64,000 nucleotides of DNA from Brevundimonas sp. Root1279 (GCF_001425945.1 NZ_LMEB01000008.1:62001-126000), one strand, 5' to 3'; counted from the first letter of the stretch, positions 43,163 through 51,942 are shown. Notes: generated from the letters alone by a model not told the origin. Numbers and translations: made by a program.

Positions 43163-44314
43163 TCAGCGTTCTCCTTCGACCAGCAACTCGGAGCCGATCG
43201 CGTCGATCGAGCTGACACCGGTCATGACCATGGCTGCGCGCATCTCGGCGGCGAACAGGTCGAGCACCTCCTCGACGCCCTTCTGACCACGGGCCCCCAG
43301 AGCCCACGCCCAGGCCCGGCCGATCAGCACGCCGTCGGCGCCGAGCGCCAGAGCCCGCAACACGTCGAGGCCCGAGCGCACGCCCCCGTCCATGAGCACC
43401 GTCATCCGCTCGCCCACAGCCTCGGCGATCGGCCGCACGGCCGTGATCGAAGGCCGCGTGCCGTCCAGCTGTCGTCCGCCATGGTTGGAGACCACGACCC
43501 CGTCCGCCCCGGCGTCGGCGGCCCGCCGCGCGTCCTCCACCTCAAGCACGCCCTTGATGACCAGCCTGCCGGTCCAGTTCGTCCGGATCGCCTCGACATC
43601 CTTCCAGTCCACCGAGGCGTCGAAATTCCTGGCCATCCAGGCCCAGTATTCGTCGATGCCCGCGGCCTCGCCGAGCGCCGATGAGACGTGGCCGATGGTG
43701 TGCGGGCGTCCGTTGACTCCGACGTCCCAGGCCCAGCCCGGCCGGGCCGCGGCCTGCAGGAACCGGCTGACCTGCCGCTGCGTCGGCGTCCCCGCCGCCA
43801 GCCCCGAGCGCCGATCGCGATAGCGCGGCCCCGGCGCCGGCATGTCGACGGTCAGGAACAGGGTGTCGCTGCCCGCCGCCCGCGCCCGGTCGAGCATGGT
43901 CTGCATGAAGCCGCGGTCTCGAATGACATAGAGCTGGAACCACGGCGCGGTCTGGACCGCCTCGCCGACCTCCTCGATCGAACAGGCCGCCACCGTCGAC
44001 AGGCAGAACGGCACGCCCTTGGCCTCCGCCGCCCGCGCCGCCTGCACCTCGCCTCGCCGCGCGTTCAGCCCCGCCATGCCGACGGGCGCCAAGGCCACGG
44101 GCATCGATACGTCGCGTTCCAGCAGAGTTGTCGCAAGCGACACCTGATCCGCCCCGGTCAGCACGCGCTGTTTCAGAAGAACCCGGGCGAACGCATCGAC
44201 ATTGGCCCGCAGGGTCGTCTCGGCGAAGGCTCCGCCGTCAATGTAGTCGAACAGGAAGCGCGGCAGCCGCCGCCGCGCCGCCTCCCGATAGTCGCCCACG
44301 TCAGCCAGGATCAC
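43163..44314 (-). CDS. lldD: FMN-dependent L-lactate dehydrogenase
   Basis: 383 residues of the alpha-hydroxy-acid oxidase family. Conserved parts: FDYIDGGAFAETTLRAN, MPVALAPVGMAGLNARRGEV, FQLYVIRDRG, the catalytic His278 in VVSNHGGRQLDGTRPS, and the FMN phosphate loop MDGGVRSGLDVLRALALGAD. It oxidises L-lactate to pyruvate and donates electrons to the respiratory chain. The non-phosphorylative L-fucose pathway ends in pyruvate plus L-lactate, so this gene completes it. It is transcribed divergently from fucP with a 99-base shared promoter. Confidence 0.92.
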   Translation of the reverse strand: MILADVGDYREAARRRLPRFLFDYIDGGAFAETTLRANVDAFARVLLKQRVLTGADQVSLATTLLERDVSMPVALAPVGMAGLNARRGEVQAARAAEAKGVPFCLSTVAACSIEEVGEAVQTAPWFQLYVIRDRGFMQTMLDRARAAGSDTLFLTVDMPAPGPRYRDRRSGLAAGTPTQRQVSRFLQAAARPGWAWDVGVNGRPHTIGHVSSALGEAAGIDEYWAWMARNFDASVDWKDVEAIRTNWTGRLVIKGVLEVEDARRAADAGADGVVVSNHGGRQLDGTRPSITAVRPIAEAVGERMTVLMDGGVRSGLDVLRALALGADGVLIGRAWAWALGARGQKGVEEVLDLFAAEMRAAMVMTGVSSIDAIGSELLVEGER

Positions 44315-44328
44315 GACCGCCCTCGCGT

Positions 44329-44358
44329 TTCATATTTGACGCTCACGTTCATATCTGA
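44329..44358. promoter_or_regulatory. tandem operator-like repeats between lldD and fucP
   Basis: TTCATATTTGA (44329-44339) is repeated as TTCATATCTGA (44348-44358), 19 bases apart, so both lie on nearly the same DNA face. They are in the 99-base divergent promoter of lldD and fucP, the natural place for a fucose-pathway regulator to act on both operons. The regulator gene is not visible in the window. Confidence 0.5.
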
Positions 44359-44376
44359 TCTCGTGACGCGTCGTGA

Positions 44377-44395
44377 GCCCCCGGTCAACGGGGGC
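44377..44395 (+). promoter_or_regulatory. leader hairpin before the fucP ribosome site
   Basis: GCCCCCG-GTCAA-CGGGGGC forms a perfect 7-bp GC stem ending a few bases before the GGAGGAA ribosome site of fucP. It may affect initiation or stabilise the message 5' end. Confidence 0.45.
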
Positions 44396-44413
44396 CCGGA
44401 GGAAGCCTAGCCG

Positions 44414-45682
44414 ATGTCGTCCAAGCCCGCACCGGGCCGCCTCATGGCGGCCGCGCCGATCATTCTCGTCGTCAGCCTGTTCTTCCTCTGGGGCATGGCC
44501 AACAACCTGAACGACGTGCTGATCGCCCAGTTCAGGAAGGCCTTCACGCTCGGCGACCTGCAGTCCGGCCTGGTCCAGTCGGCCTTCTATTTCGGCTATT
44601 TCGTCCTCGCCGTTCCGGCCGCCCTGTTCATGAAGCGGTTCGGCTACAAGCGCGGCGTGGTGTTGGGCCTGATCCTGTTCGGCATCGGCGCGCTGATGTT
44701 CTGGCCGGCCGCCGAGGTGCGCCGCTACGAGATGTTCCTGCTGGCCCTATTCGTCATCGCCAGCGGCCTGGCCTTCCTCGAGACCTCCGCCAATCCGCTG
44801 GTCACCGTGCTCGGCCCGCCGGAGACCGCCGAGCGCCGTCTGAACCTGGCCCAGGCCTTCAATCCGCTCGGCTCGATCGTCGGCCTGGTGATCGGCCGCC
44901 AGTTCATCCTGTCGGGAGTCGAGCATACGCCCGAACAGCTGGCCGCCCTGCCGCCCGATCAACTGGCCCAGTTCTACGCCACCGAGGCCACGGCGGTGCA
45001 AGCGCCCTATCTGGTCATCGGCCTGTTCGTGCTGGCCTGGGCCGGGCTGGTCCTGCTGACCCCCTTCCCCCGCGTCGCCGGGGTCGAGGCCGCTCGCGAG
45101 GAGGGTCCCGGCTCGGCCCGCGACTTCGGCGCCCTGCTGCGCAACCGCCGCTACCTGCTCGGCGTCGTGGCCCAGTTCTTCTACGTCGGCGCCCAGGTCG
45201 GGGTTTGGAGCTTCATGATCCGATACGCCCAGGAAGGCCTCGCCGTCGGCGAACGCACCGCCGCCGACTACCTGACCTGGTCGATCGTCGCCTTCATGGT
45301 CGGCCGCTTCGCCGGTACGGCCCTGATGACGCGGGTGAAGCCCGCCCTGCTGCTGACCGTCTTCGGCCTGATCAACGTTGCGCTCTGCATCGTCGCCGTC
45401 GCCGCGCCGGGACCGGTCGGGATGATCGCCCTCGCCTCGACCAGCTTCTTCATGTCGATCATGTTCCCGACCATCTTCGCCTCGTCGCTGAAGGGACTGG
45501 GCGGGCTGACCAAGGCGGGGTCCTCCCTGCTGGTCATGGCCATCATCGGGGGGGCGGTGCTGACCGCGCTGATGGGCCTGGTCTCGGACGCCAGCAGCAT
45601 CCACATCGCCATGGTCGTGCCGGCCGCCTGCTTCGCGGTCGTCGCCCTGTTCGGCTGGCGCGCCCGCCGCGAGGCCGCCTGA
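44414..45682 (+). CDS. fucP: L-fucose:H+ symporter (FucP, MFS)
   Basis: 422 residues with about twelve transmembrane helices and no signal peptide. The N-terminal helix has the FucP signature FFLWGMANNLNDVLIAQF (Asn/Asp in helix 1), then FYFGYFVLAVPAALFMKRFG and the fourth/fifth-helix motif GLAFLETSANPLVTVLGPP and NLAQAFNPLGSIVG. It imports L-fucose across the inner membrane. GGAGGAA lies ten bases before the ATG. First gene of the rightward fucose operon; related MFS carriers also take arabinose or galactose, but context favours fucose. Confidence 0.92.
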   Translation: MSSKPAPGRLMAAAPIILVVSLFFLWGMANNLNDVLIAQFRKAFTLGDLQSGLVQSAFYFGYFVLAVPAALFMKRFGYKRGVVLGLILFGIGALMFWPAAEVRRYEMFLLALFVIASGLAFLETSANPLVTVLGPPETAERRLNLAQAFNPLGSIVGLVIGRQFILSGVEHTPEQLAALPPDQLAQFYATEATAVQAPYLVIGLFVLAWAGLVLLTPFPRVAGVEAAREEGPGSARDFGALLRNRRYLLGVVAQFFYVGAQVGVWSFMIRYAQEGLAVGERTAADYLTWSIVAFMVGRFAGTALMTRVKPALLLTVFGLINVALCIVAVAAPGPVGMIALASTSFFMSIMFPTIFASSLKGLGGLTKAGSSLLVMAIIGGAVLTALMGLVSDASSIHIAMVVPAACFAVVALFGWRARREAA

Positions 45683-45684
45683 AG

Positions 45685-46500
45685 GTGATCGACGCCCACC
45701 AGCATTTCTGGACGCTCGGCCGGCCCCGCCCGGCCTGGCCGACGCCGGACCTCAAGCCGATCTACCGAGACGTTCTGCCCGACGAGTTCGAACTGCTCGC
45801 CCGCCAGTTGGGCGTGACCGGTTCGATCGCGGTTCAGTCCCAGCCGACTGACGCCGACACCCGCTTTCTGCTCGGCCTGGCCAAGGACAACCCATTCATC
45901 CTCGGCGTCGTCGGCTGGGTCGATCTGGAGGCGCCGACCGCCCCGGCCCGGCTCAAGGCGCTGGCCGCGCAGCCGAAGCTCTGCGGCGTCCGCCCGATGC
46001 TGCAGGGCCTCGAGCAAGACGATTGGATCGAGACCGCCCCAATCGAGGCTGCCGTGCGCGCCCTGATCGAGCACGACCTGGTCTTCGACGCCCTGGTGCA
46101 CCCGCGGCACCTGGCGCCCCTGCTCGCCTTCGCCGAGCGCTGGCCGGCGCTGGCCATCGTCATCGACCACGGGGCCAAGCCGCCGATCGGCCACGACCTG
46201 CGCGCCTGGGACCGCGGCATGGCGGCCCTCGCCGCCCTGGGCAACGTGAGCTGCAAGCTGTCCGGCCTGATGACCGAGGTGCAGCCCGGCCATGGGCAAG
46301 ACGCCGTCCCGCCCGTGATCGACCGCCTGTCCGCGCTGTTCGGGCCAGAGCGCCTGATCTGGGGCAGCGACTGGCCGGTGCTCAATCTGGCGACGCGCTA
46401 CGAGCCCTGGCTGGAGCTGTGCCGCGTCCGCATTCCGAGCCGCGACCGTGAGGCCGTCTTCGGCGGGAACGCCCGGCGCGTCTACGGCCTCGCCGGTTGA
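45685..46500 (+). CDS. L-fuconolactonase (amidohydrolase family)
   Basis: 271 residues from a GTG at 45685, two bases after the fucP stop. The TIM-barrel amidohydrolase pattern is clear: IDAHQHFW (H-x-H metal site), DALVHPRHL, VIDHGAKPPIG (His), and the terminal Asp in LIWGSDWPV, then NARRVYGL. Family members hydrolyse L-fucono-1,5-lactone to L-fuconate, the step after fucose dehydrogenase. GTG is chosen because IDAHQHFW must be at the extreme N-terminus in this family and no ATG is available. Confidence 0.9.
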   Translation: MIDAHQHFWTLGRPRPAWPTPDLKPIYRDVLPDEFELLARQLGVTGSIAVQSQPTDADTRFLLGLAKDNPFILGVVGWVDLEAPTAPARLKALAAQPKLCGVRPMLQGLEQDDWIETAPIEAAVRALIEHDLVFDALVHPRHLAPLLAFAERWPALAIVIDHGAKPPIGHDLRAWDRGMAALAALGNVSCKLSGLMTEVQPGHGQDAVPPVIDRLSALFGPERLIWGSDWPVLNLATRYEPWLELCRVRIPSRDREAVFGGNARRVYGLAG

Positions 46501-46534
46501 CTTGACCGATCCTTGCTCGCATTCGTCTACGAAG

Positions 46535-47596
46535 ATGACTTCACCAATGAAAATAGAGTCGGGTGACAACGGGGGCGTCCCGGGACGGCGCGCCGTCGCC
46601 GGCCTGACCCCGCTCGGCTTCGGCGGCGCAGCCATCGGCAACCTCTATCGACCGGTGACAGACGTCGAAGCGCTGGAGGCGGTCACCGCCGCCTGGGACG
46701 TCGGCGTCCGCTATTTCGACACGGCGCCCCACTACGGTTTCGGCCTCGGCGAAGAGCGGATGGGCGCGGCGCTGAAGGCGCTGGACCCGCGCGGCGAGGC
46801 CGTCGTCTCGACCAAGGTCGGCCGCCTCCTTCAGCCGGTCGCCGACGCCGCCCGCGAGCGCCACGGCTTCGTCGAAGCCGCCGCCTTCGAGCCGGTCTTC
46901 GACTACTCCCACGACGGCGTCCTGCGCAGCTTCGAGGCCAGCCTGAAGCGGTTGCAGCGCGACCGCATCGACATCCTCTTCGCCCACGACCTCGGCGCGG
47001 CGACCCATGGCGCGGCGCACCCGGAGCGCTGGGCCGAGTTCATCGGCGGCGGCTACCGGGCCATGCGACGCCTGCGCGACGAGGGCGTGGTCGGCGCCAT
47101 CGGCCTGGGCGCCAACGAGTGGCAGGTCTGCGAGCAGGCGCTGGCCGAGGGCGAGTTTGACGCCTTCCTGCTGGCCGGCCGCTACACCCTGCTGGAGCAG
47201 ACCTCGCTGGACAGCTTCCTGCCGCTCTGCGCCGAACGCGGGGCCTCGGTGATCGTCGGCGGGCCGTTCAACTCGGGCGTCCTGGCCTGCGCCGTCCCCT
47301 CGGACGACGCCCACTACGACTACGCCGCCCCGCCGGCCTGGGTGGTCGACAAGGTCGACGCCTTGCGCGCCGCCTGCGCCGCCTGGAGCCTCGAACTGCC
47401 GGCCGCGGCCCTGCAGTTCCCCCTGGCCCATCCGCAGGTCGTCTCGGTCATCCCCGGCGTCGCGGACGCAGACGAGGCCCGTGCCGCCGCCGCCCGTATC
47501 GCCGCGCCCATCCCTCCCGGCTTCTGGCAGGACCTGATGCGCCGCGGCCTGATCCACCCCGCCTCGCCCCTGCCCCAGGCGGAGGCCGCCGCATGA
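46535..47596 (+). CDS. aldo/keto reductase, L-fucose (aldose) 1-dehydrogenase
   Basis: 353 residues from ATG 46535; upstream in-frame codons lie inside the lactonase gene. The AKR catalytic set is present: Asp in YFDTAPHYGFG with the Tyr, Lys in VVSTKVGRL, and His in FAHDLGA. It resembles D-threo-aldose 1-dehydrogenases, which oxidise L-fucose, L-galactose or D-arabinose to the 1,5-lactone with NAD(P)+. Position between lactonase and dehydratase genes supports the fucose assignment. Ends with a 4-base overlap (ATGA) on the next gene. Confidence 0.88.
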   Translation: MTSPMKIESGDNGGVPGRRAVAGLTPLGFGGAAIGNLYRPVTDVEALEAVTAAWDVGVRYFDTAPHYGFGLGEERMGAALKALDPRGEAVVSTKVGRLLQPVADAARERHGFVEAAAFEPVFDYSHDGVLRSFEASLKRLQRDRIDILFAHDLGAATHGAAHPERWAEFIGGGYRAMRRLRDEGVVGAIGLGANEWQVCEQALAEGEFDAFLLAGRYTLLEQTSLDSFLPLCAERGASVIVGGPFNSGVLACAVPSDDAHYDYAAPPAWVVDKVDALRAACAAWSLELPAAALQFPLAHPQVVSVIPGVADADEARAAAARIAAPIPPGFWQDLMRRGLIHPASPLPQAEAAA

Positions 47597-47898
47597 GCCT
47601 GTCTCCCGTGATCCAGTTGCACCCCGACGATAACGTCCTGGTCTGCCGCGCGCCCGTGAAGGCGGGCGATCGCATCGATCTGGGCCAGACGGTGCTGATC
47701 GCCGACGCCGATGTCGCCGTCGGTCACAAGATCGCCCGCGCCCCGCTCGCCGTCGGCGACAAGGTGCTGAAGTACGGAGCCCCGATCGGCTCCATGACGG
47801 CGGCTGTAGCCGCCGGGGGCCACGTGCACCTGCACAATATGAAGAGCGACTACATCGCCAGCCACGGCCGCGACGCGGCCTCGGAGCGACGGGCATGA
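47593..47898 (+). CDS. UxaA-family dehydratase small (SAF) subunit
   Basis: 101 residues forming a SAF domain, the N-terminal part of altronate dehydratase: IQLHPDDNVLVCRAP, GHKIARAPLAVGDKVLKYGA, GGHVHLHNMKSDY. In this family it pairs with a separate large subunit, encoded next with a 4-base overlap. Together they probably form L-fuconate dehydratase, giving 2-keto-3-deoxy-L-fuconate. Its own start overlaps the dehydrogenase stop by four bases. Confidence 0.9.
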   Translation: MSLSPVIQLHPDDNVLVCRAPVKAGDRIDLGQTVLIADADVAVGHKIARAPLAVGDKVLKYGAPIGSMTAAVAAGGHVHLHNMKSDYIASHGRDAASERRA

Positions 47899-49091
47899 TC
47901 GAGGCGCGCCTGAGATCGGACGGCCGCAAGGGCATCCGTAACGTCGTCATCGTCGCCTATCTGGTCGAGTGCGCCCACCATGTGGCGCGTCGGATCGTGA
48001 CGGCGACGGACGACCTCGACGTCCACCTGATCGGCTTCCCGGGCTGTTATCCGAACAGCTACGCCGACCGGATGATGAAGGCTCTCGCCACCCATCCGAA
48101 CGTCGGCGGGGTGCTGCTGGTGTCGCTGGGCTGCGAGAGCTTCAACCGGCGGGCCTTGCGCGAGACCGTGCTGGCCAGCGGCCGGCCGTGCGAGCTGCTG
48201 GTCATCCAGGAGACCGGCGGCACCGCCTCGACCATCCGCGCCGGCGTCGAGGCCGTGGCCCGCATCCGCGAGCAGGCCGAGCAGGCGCCGCGCGTGCCGA
48301 TGCGACTGGACGAACTGGTCGTCGGCACCATCTGCGGCGGCTCGGACGGGACCAGCGGCATCACCGCCAATCCGGCCGTCGGCCGCGCCTTCGACCAGCT
48401 GGTCGCGGCCGGCGCCGCCTGCATCTTCGAGGAGACCGGCGAACTGGTCGGCTGCGAGACCATCATGGCCGACCGCGCCGTGACGCCGGCCCTGGGCCGC
48501 GAGCTCGAGGCGGCGGTCGAGAAAGCGGAGCGCTACTACACCGTCATGGGCTTCGGCAGCTTCGCGCCGGGCAATGCCGACGGCGGGCTGACGACCCAGG
48601 AAGAGAAGTCGATGGGGGCCTATTCCAAGTCCGGCTCCTCGCCGATCTCGGGCCTGATCAAGCCGGGCGACCTGCCGCCGACGGGGGGGCTCTACCTGCT
48701 CGACGTGGTGCCCGACGGCGAGGTCCGGTTCGGCTTCCCCAACGTCAGCGACAACGCCGAGATCGTCGAGCTGATGGCCTGCGGCGCGCACCTGACCCTG
48801 TTCACGACGGGCCGGGGCTCGGTGGTCGGCTCGGCCATCTCGCCGGTGATCAAGGTCTGCGCGAATCCCGAGACCTACCGCCGCATGAGCGAGGACATGG
48901 ACGTGGACGCCGGCCGCATCCTTGAGGGCCGGGCCTCGCTGGACGAGGTCGGGGCCGAGATCGTGGATCTGGTCGAGGCGGTGGCCGCCGGCCAGCGCAC
49001 CTGTTCCGAGGCCATGGGCCACCAGGAGTTCATCCTTACCTACAAGAGCTTCGAACCGATCGGGCCGGCCTGCCTGCCGGGGCGCGCCTGA
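47895..49091 (+). CDS. UxaA-family dehydratase large subunit (L-fuconate dehydratase)
   Basis: 398 residues, matching the C-terminal part of altronate/galactarate dehydratases: RNVVIVAYLVECAHHVARRI, CYPNSYADRMMKAL, VLLVSLGCESFN, TICGGSDGTSGITANPAVG, EETGELVGCE, YSKSGSSPISG, FTTGRGSVVGSAISPVIKVCANP. The conserved Cys and Glu residues coordinate the metal centre in this family. Together with the small subunit it should dehydrate L-fuconate. Context, not sequence, gives the sugar-acid specificity: L-altronate is the alternative. Confidence 0.9.
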   Translation: MIEARLRSDGRKGIRNVVIVAYLVECAHHVARRIVTATDDLDVHLIGFPGCYPNSYADRMMKALATHPNVGGVLLVSLGCESFNRRALRETVLASGRPCELLVIQETGGTASTIRAGVEAVARIREQAEQAPRVPMRLDELVVGTICGGSDGTSGITANPAVGRAFDQLVAAGAACIFEETGELVGCETIMADRAVTPALGRELEAAVEKAERYYTVMGFGSFAPGNADGGLTTQEEKSMGAYSKSGSSPISGLIKPGDLPPTGGLYLLDVVPDGEVRFGFPNVSDNAEIVELMACGAHLTLFTTGRGSVVGSAISPVIKVCANPETYRRMSEDMDVDAGRILEGRASLDEVGAEIVDLVEAVAAGQRTCSEAMGHQEFILTYKSFEPIGPACLPGRA

Positions 49092-49822
49092 TGGGCGGGC
49101 GGCTGCAAGGCAAGGTCGCGCTGATCACCGGCGCCGGCCAGGGCATCGGGCGGGCGGCGGCGGAGCTGTTCGTCGCCGAGGGCGCGACCGTCTGGGCCAC
49201 GGACGTCGATCCCGGGCACATCACGACGATCGAGGGCGCTCGGGCGCGGACGCTGGACGTCACCGATCCGGCGGCGATCGAGACGACGGCGGCGGAGATC
49301 GGGCGGCTCGACGTGCTGTTCAACTGCGCCGGCTATGTCCACGCGGGGACTATCCTGGACTGCGGCGAGGCCGACTGGGCCCGGTCGCTGGAGCTCAACG
49401 TCACGGCCATGTACCGGACCGTGCGCGCCTTCCTGCCGGCGATGATCGCGGGCGGCGGCGGGTCGATCGTCAACATGGCCTCGGTGGCCAGTTCGATAAA
49501 AGGCGTGCCCAACCGCTTCGCCTATGGGGCCACCAAGGCGGCGGTGATCGGCCTGACCAAGGCCATAGCGGCGGACTATGTCGCCGACGGCGTCCGCTGC
49601 AACGCCATCTGCCCCGGCACCATCGAGACCCCGTCGCTGAAGCAGCGGCTGGCGGCGACCGGAGACTATGAGGGCGCGCTGCAGGCCTTCAAGGCGCGGC
49701 AGCCGATGGGGCGGCTGGGCCGGGCCGAGGAGATCGCGCAGCTGGCCCTCTATCTGGCCTCGGACGAGTCGTCGTTCACCACAGGGGCCGAACACATCAT
49801 CGACGGCGGCTGGATCGGATAG
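49091..49822 (+). CDS. SDR, 2-keto-3-deoxy-L-fuconate dehydrogenase
   Basis: 243 residues. Cofactor loop TGAGQGIGRAAAELF, an acidic residue after strand 2 (ATDVDP), NCAG, catalytic Ser in NMASVASSIKG and Y-x-x-x-K in FAYGATKAAV. The acidic residue after the second strand predicts NAD+ preference. In the non-phosphorylative fucose pathway an SDR oxidises 2-keto-3-deoxy-L-fuconate to the 2,4-diketo acid, the substrate of the next gene's product. Its start overlaps the dehydratase stop by one base (TGATG). Confidence 0.9.
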   Translation: MGGRLQGKVALITGAGQGIGRAAAELFVAEGATVWATDVDPGHITTIEGARARTLDVTDPAAIETTAAEIGRLDVLFNCAGYVHAGTILDCGEADWARSLELNVTAMYRTVRAFLPAMIAGGGGSIVNMASVASSIKGVPNRFAYGATKAAVIGLTKAIAADYVADGVRCNAICPGTIETPSLKQRLAATGDYEGALQAFKARQPMGRLGRAEEIAQLALYLASDESSFTTGAEHIIDGGWIG

Positions 49823-49825
49823 GCC

Positions 49826-50674
49826 ATGAAGCTACTCAGACACGGCCCCTCCGGCGCCGAAAAGCCGGGCCTGCTTGACGCCGAGGGCCGCATCCGCGAC
49901 CTCAGCGGCGTGGTCGCCGACATCGCGGGGGACGTTCTGTCTCCCGACAGCCTGTCCGCTCTGGCCGCGATCGACCCTGCGAGCTTGCCGCTCGTGGCCG
50001 AGGGGACCCGCATCGGGCCCTGCGTCGGGCGGGTGGGCAAATTCCTGTGCATCGGCCTGAACTATGCGGACCATGCGGCCGAGACCGGCGCCACCGTGCC
50101 GGACGAGCCCATCCTGTTCATGAAGGCGACCAGCGCCATCACCGGGCCGGACGACGTGATCATCCAGCCCCGCGATTCGACCAAGCTGGACTGGGAGGTC
50201 GAGCTGGGCGTGGTGATCGGCTCGACCGCCCGCTACGTCTCCGAGGCCGAGGCGCTGGACCATGTGGCCGGCTATTGCGTCATCAACGACGTCTCCGAGC
50301 GCGCCTTCCAGTTGGAGCGCGGCGGCACCTGGGACAAGGGCAAGGGCTGCGACAGCTTCGGCCCGATCGGCCCATGGCTGGTCACGAAGGACGAGGCCGG
50401 GGCCGTCGACGACCTGGGCATGTGGCTGGAGGTCAACGGCCGCCGGTTCCAGGACGGCTCGTCGAAGACGATGGTGTTCAAGCCCGCCGAGCTGGTCAGC
50501 TACGTCAGCCGCTTCATGAGCCTGCAGCCCGGGGACGTAATCTCCACCGGCACGCCGCCCGGCGTCGGCATGGGCCAGAAGCCGCCCGTCTATCTGCAGC
50601 CCGGCGACGTGATCGAACTGGGCATCGAGGGCCTGGGGCGACAGCGCCAGACGGTGGTCGCCGAGGGCGGCTGA
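49826..50674 (+). CDS. FAH-family hydrolase, 2,4-diketo-3-deoxy-L-fuconate hydrolase
   Basis: 282 residues of the fumarylacetoacetate hydrolase family. Metal ligands lie in KLDWEVELGVVIG (E-x-E) and the following D-rich segment (GYCVINDVSERAFQ). KFLCIGLNYADHAAETG and FMKATSAITGPDDVI are typical of the sugar-acid branch. It would split 2,4-diketo-3-deoxy-L-fuconate to pyruvate and L-lactate, the latter used by LldD. Starts three bases after the SDR stop, at the end of the tightly packed part of the operon. Confidence 0.92.
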   Translation: MKLLRHGPSGAEKPGLLDAEGRIRDLSGVVADIAGDVLSPDSLSALAAIDPASLPLVAEGTRIGPCVGRVGKFLCIGLNYADHAAETGATVPDEPILFMKATSAITGPDDVIIQPRDSTKLDWEVELGVVIGSTARYVSEAEALDHVAGYCVINDVSERAFQLERGGTWDKGKGCDSFGPIGPWLVTKDEAGAVDDLGMWLEVNGRRFQDGSSKTMVFKPAELVSYVSRFMSLQPGDVISTGTPPGVGMGQKPPVYLQPGDVIELGIEGLGRQRQTVVAEGG

Positions 50675-50698
50675 ACACGTCCTGGGGAGGGACTGAGG

Positions 50699-51598
50699 AT
50701 GAAGAGTCGCGTAGTCGCCGCCGTCGGCCTGACGGTGCTGATGTCCGCCTCTGTCGCGACGGCCCAAGCCGTGGGCCAGGCCCCGCCGCCGACCACTTCG
50801 CCGGGCGGCTCGGCCTTCACCCGCACCGACCAGGCCCGCGAGGAGGAGCGGATCGCTCGCCTCCACGGCGATGCTGTCCTGACGCCGGCGGAAATTCGGG
50901 CCGCAGCGACCGCATCGCTGGCGGCGGCCGGCGTGGCCTGCCAGGTCCAGGACGCCACCAATCCCGGCCGCTCCGGCGCCGATCGGATCATCGAGGTCTC
51001 CTGCCTCGACGCGCCGGGCCTCTTGGTCGTCACCTCGTCGCCGCCGCAGGTGCTCAACTGTCTGTCGCTGGACGTCAGCGCGGCCAGCGGCGTGACGCCG
51101 TCGGTGCTGTGCGCCCTGCCCGCCAACAAGGACCCGGTCGCCGCCGTGCGCGGCTACGCCCGGACGCTGGGCCTGAACTGCACCGTCGACGCGGCGGCCT
51201 GGACCGGCCGGATCGGCGCCGACTCCGACCGCTATGAGATCGGCTGCGCCCGGGCCGAGGGCTATTGGGTCGAGGTCGACAGCCGCGGGACGCCGACCCG
51301 AAAGCTGGAGTGCCTGGAGGTCGCCCGCGCCGGCGCCAGCTGCCGCTTCACCACGGCCGAGGAGCAGGCGGCGACGCTGAAGGCCCGTTTCGAGGGCACG
51401 GCGGCCGCGCCCTGTGACGTAACCCGGGCGCGCTTCGTCGGGGCCAACGCCGACTACCGCTTTTACGAGGCGGCCTGCCGGGGCGACGAGGGGCTGATCG
51501 CGCGCTTCAAGCCGGATGGGGCCTTCGACGAGGGCTACCCCTGCGCCGACGCCGCCAACATCGCGGGCGGCTGCACCCTGGGGCGGCCGGAGGACTGA
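50699..51598 (+). CDS. exported protein with three Cys-containing repeats
   Basis: 299 residues. MKSRVVAAVGLTVLMSASVATAQA is a clear Sec signal. The mature part has three degenerate ~65-75-residue repeats, each with four cysteines in similar positions: first at VACQVQDA, VSCLDAP, LNCLSLD, VLCALP; second at LNCTVDA, IGCARAE, LECLEVA, ASCRFTT; third at APCDVTR, AACRGDE, YPCADAA, GGCTLGR. Each repeat has a G-x-D-x-Y/I-E-x-x-C core. Two disulfides per repeat are likely. It follows the fucose operon after 24 bases, with GGAGG before its ATG. Function unknown. Confidence 0.75.
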   Translation: MKSRVVAAVGLTVLMSASVATAQAVGQAPPPTTSPGGSAFTRTDQAREEERIARLHGDAVLTPAEIRAAATASLAAAGVACQVQDATNPGRSGADRIIEVSCLDAPGLLVVTSSPPQVLNCLSLDVSAASGVTPSVLCALPANKDPVAAVRGYARTLGLNCTVDAAAWTGRIGADSDRYEIGCARAEGYWVEVDSRGTPTRKLECLEVARAGASCRFTTAEEQAATLKARFEGTAAAPCDVTRARFVGANADYRFYEAACRGDEGLIARFKPDGAFDEGYPCADAANIAGGCTLGRPED

Positions 51599-51942
51599 AC
51601 GAGGCTCGCCACGTATCGACTTGGTAGCATCCGAGCCGAAAAATTGCGGGCTACCAACCCTACCATGACGCTCACTTCAGTTCGTCGCCTTGGCTGGCGA
51701 GTATGCTGCGAAGTAAGCACAGCGCAGGTGCGCCAACGCCCGTTCACGGACGTCGATTCATGCAAGATTTCAAAGACCTGTGACCACGGCTTGAGGTGGC
51801 GACAGGAGAGTCTAGCACCGGTCAATTCCGGGGTGCGTCGATTGCGACGAGCAATCTCGCCGCGGCGCACGGCGGCGCCACGGATGGATTTTCGGGGGTC
51901 GAAAGGACCTGAGAGCAATTGGGCCGGATTGCGGCGGAGAAA
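51599..51942. other. 344-bp gap right of the fucose cluster
   Basis: Convergent intergenic region between the three-repeat exported protein and the KDPGal aldolase. Apart from the composite element at 51621-51780 it holds no gene; the part from 51830 to 51940 contains GC-rich stems (CGCCGCGGCGCACGGCGGCG) that may end transcription. Confidence 0.5.
51621..51780 (-). repeat. composite element flanking the fucose cluster, right copy (inverted)
   Basis: Read on the minus strand: box A CAGGTCTTTGAAATCT (51780-51765), 107 bases, then TTGGTAG (51657-51651), 23 bases, then CTACCAA (51627-51621). Box A is identical to the left copy at 42650-42665. On the plus strand TCGACTTGGTAG (51616-51627) also matches TCGACTTGGTAG at 42756-42767. 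An extra ATGGTAG half-site precedes box B on the minus strand. Confidence 0.6.
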
